Of a stretch of 8,044 nt of DNA, positions 6,542 through 8,044 are shown one piece after another; position 1 is the first letter of the stretch, and each line of letters starts with the position of its first letter. A program made the translations under genes and the position numbers. The notes beneath the pieces were generated by a model, which worked only from the letters and a program-made list of their open reading frames with translations, did not search any database and was not told where the DNA came from. This DNA is from an uncultured Collinsella sp. (GTDB lineage: Bacteria; Actinomycetota; Coriobacteriia; Coriobacteriales; Coriobacteriaceae). The stretch is from positions 1 to 8,044 of the forward strand of contig URIE01000082.1 of the NCBI GenBank assembly GCA_900547805.1, written 5' to 3'.

Positions 6542-8044
6542 TTACGCCTCCTTCTTGGTCGAAGCAACAGAGCTGGCGGCGGGCACAGCGCCAGCGACAC
6601 CACCCGCCACATCAAAGCGAGCGACATCGGCAGCGTCGGCGCGACCGGTCACAATGTCAAACGCCAGCTCCTCGGCCTGCGCATGCGTCTTACCGATGGC
6701 CTCGGCGGCGGCGACAATCGCCAACACGCGCTCGTACTCGGTCGGAATGACCTTCACAAAGTGCTTGCTCATCGTCTCAAAGCTGTAGAGCAGCTTAATG
6801 CCGCGCGGACTCTGCGTCGCGTCCACGTGCTCCTGGATGAGCTCGCGAATCTGCGCCAGCTCGCCGGCAGTCGGGGCCTTGAGCTCAACGCTCTCATGGT
6901 TCACGCGGGCATCGAGCGTGCCGTACTGGTCAAAGACATAGGCCACGCCACCTGTCATGCCGGCAGCGAAGTTCTGCCCGACCTCGCCCAGGATAAGCGC
7001 CAGGCCGCCCGTCATGTACTCGCAGCCATGGTTGCCGCAGCCCTCGACCACCACGGTGGCACCGGAGTTGCGCACGCCAAAGCGCTGGCCCGCCAGACCG
7101 TTAATGAAGCCGCGGCCGCTCGTAGCGCCAAAGAACGCAACGTTGCCCACGATGATGTTTTCGTCGAACTTGTAGGTCGCATGCGGGTTGGGGCGCACCG
7201 ACACCTCGCCACCCGAAAGGCCCTTGCCAAAGTAATCGTTGGCGTCGCCGCACACGTTGAGCGTAATGCCGCGCGGCAGGAAGGCGCCAAAGCTCTGACC
7301 GGCCGAACCATCGCAATCGATGGTGATGGAGCCGGCGGGCAAGCCCTCGGGATGCGCCTTGGTCACCGCGTTGCCCAGGATGGTGCCCACGCAACGGTTG
7401 ACGTTGGCGATATCGGCGCGGAAGCGAATCGGGCGCAGGTGCGCGCGGGCGTCGGCCGTGTAGGGCACAAACAGCGTGGAATCGAGCGTCTTGTCGAGCT
7501 CGCTGTCCGCGGCCATCTGGGGCAGGAAGTGACGGCCGTCGGCACCCGGGATGTGGGCACCGAACTCGCAGGTCGCGCTTGCCAGCACGGGCGTCAGATC
7601 GAGCAGGTTAGCCTTGCGGTTGCCCGGGACCTCGATCTGGCGCAAGCACTCGGGATGGCCGACCATCTCGTCGACGGTGCGGAAGCCCAGGCTCGCCATG
7701 ACCTCGCGCAGTTGCTCGGCAACAAAGAGCATAAAGTGCTCGACGTGCTCGGGCTTGCCGCGGAAGCCGCGACGCAAGCGGCAGTTTTGCGTGGCGATGC
7801 CGGCGGGGCAGGTATCCTGCTGGCAGTCGCGCTGCATGAGGCAGCCCATCGAGATGAGCGGCATGGTCGCAAAGCCAAACTCCTCGGCACCCAGCAGGCA
7901 GGCGACGGCGACATCGGTACCGTCCATGAGCTTGCCGTCGGCCTCGAGCACCACGCGCGAGCGCAGGCCGTTTTGCAGCAGCGTCTGTTGAGCCTCGGCA
8001 AGGCCAAGCTCCAGCGGCAGACCGGCGTGCCAGATCGAATCGCG
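6542..8044 (-). CDS. gltB: Glutamate synthase large subunit, C-terminal third (partial)
   Basis: The frame runs open to the right edge of the window. The visible 500 residues begin RDSIWHAG and end in TAA at 6542. Full-length GltB has about 1500 residues, so the N-terminal glutaminase domain and most of the FMN barrel lie outside. The end of the FMN-binding synthase domain is seen, with the [3Fe-4S] cysteines Cys68-x5-Cys74-x4-Cys79 (GCLMQRDCQQDTCPAGIATQ). Then comes the GXGXG beta-helix domain (about 210-400), with its glycine repeats (GKGLSGG, GLAGQRFG, YMTGG, GMTGG). The tail is Ala/Ser-rich and ends KKEA. The GTG at 7954 is an internal valine codon, not a start. Any promoter lies off the window. 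It is cotranscribed with gltD. Confidence 0.97.
   Translation of the reverse strand, partial: RDSIWHAGLPLELGLAEAQQTLLQNGLRSRVVLEADGKLMDGTDVAVACLLGAEEFGFATMPLISMGCLMQRDCQQDTCPAGIATQNCRLRRGFRGKPEHVEHFMLFVAEQLREVMASLGFRTVDEMVGHPECLRQIEVPGNRKANLLDLTPVLASATCEFGAHIPGADGRHFLPQMAADSELDKTLDSTLFVPYTADARAHLRPIRFRADIANVNRCVGTILGNAVTKAHPEGLPAGSITIDCDGSAGQSFGAFLPRGITLNVCGDANDYFGKGLSGGEVSVRPNPHATYKFDENIIVGNVAFFGATSGRGFINGLAGQRFGVRNSGATVVVEGCGNHGCEYMTGGLALILGEVGQNFAAGMTGGVAYVFDQYGTLDARVNHESVELKAPTAGELAQIRELIQEHVDATQSPRGIKLLYSFETMSKHFVKVIPTEYERVLAIVAAAEAIGKTHAQAEELAFDIVTGRADAADVARFDVAGGVAGAVPAASSVASTKKEA

Noticed and set aside
7952..7954. GTG as start of a 470-residue protein
   Set aside because: The frame continues upstream to the window edge with conserved GltB sequence, so this codon is an internal valine.

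Overview
The window looks like a chromosomal segment of a GC-rich gut actinobacterium of the Coriobacteriia, most likely Collinsella or a close relative. I base this on overall composition, actinobacterial-type GltB/GltD and DUF559-type proteins, and gene gaps full of GGGGACA-type palindromes. This assignment is from memory of such genomes, not from a search. I see no mobile-element genes, CRISPR array, tRNA or rRNA.

Layout. Two genes read rightward: a CsoR-type metal-sensing repressor (81-353) and a small two-helix membrane protein with a C-terminal zinc ribbon (500-973). A bidirectional terminator (1036-1073) separates them from five leftward genes. In order of transcription, from the right edge, these are: the 3' third of gltB (6542-8044, cut by the window), gltD (5055-6536), a conserved-looking protein of unknown function (3982-4689), a DUF559/Vsr-like nuclease-fold protein (2646-3770), and a metal-dependent amidohydrolase (1135-2505). 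gltB and gltD are 5 nt apart and form one operon ending at a strong terminator (5001-5043). Together they make the two subunits of NADPH-dependent glutamate synthase (glutamine + 2-oxoglutarate to two glutamates). The other genes have no obvious pathway link to one another.

The most unusual content lies between the genes. (1) A tandem array of three 57-nt inverted repeats (3743-3960) lies between the unknown gene and the nuclease-fold gene. It has six alternating-orientation copies of a 16-bp arm at a 39-41 nt step, and loops of exactly 25 nt. The loop nearest the nuclease gene carries a Shine-Dalgarno sequence and an ATG in frame with that gene. (2) A three-unit, 34-nt-period repeat (354-454) folds into a long nested hairpin in front of the zinc-ribbon gene. 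(3) Further palindromes lie at 984-1014, 1089-1119 and 5006-5043. (4) The start of the unknown gene at 4689 has a perfect anti-Shine-Dalgarno copy in its leader. The array next to the nuclease-fold gene is the best candidate for something undescribed.
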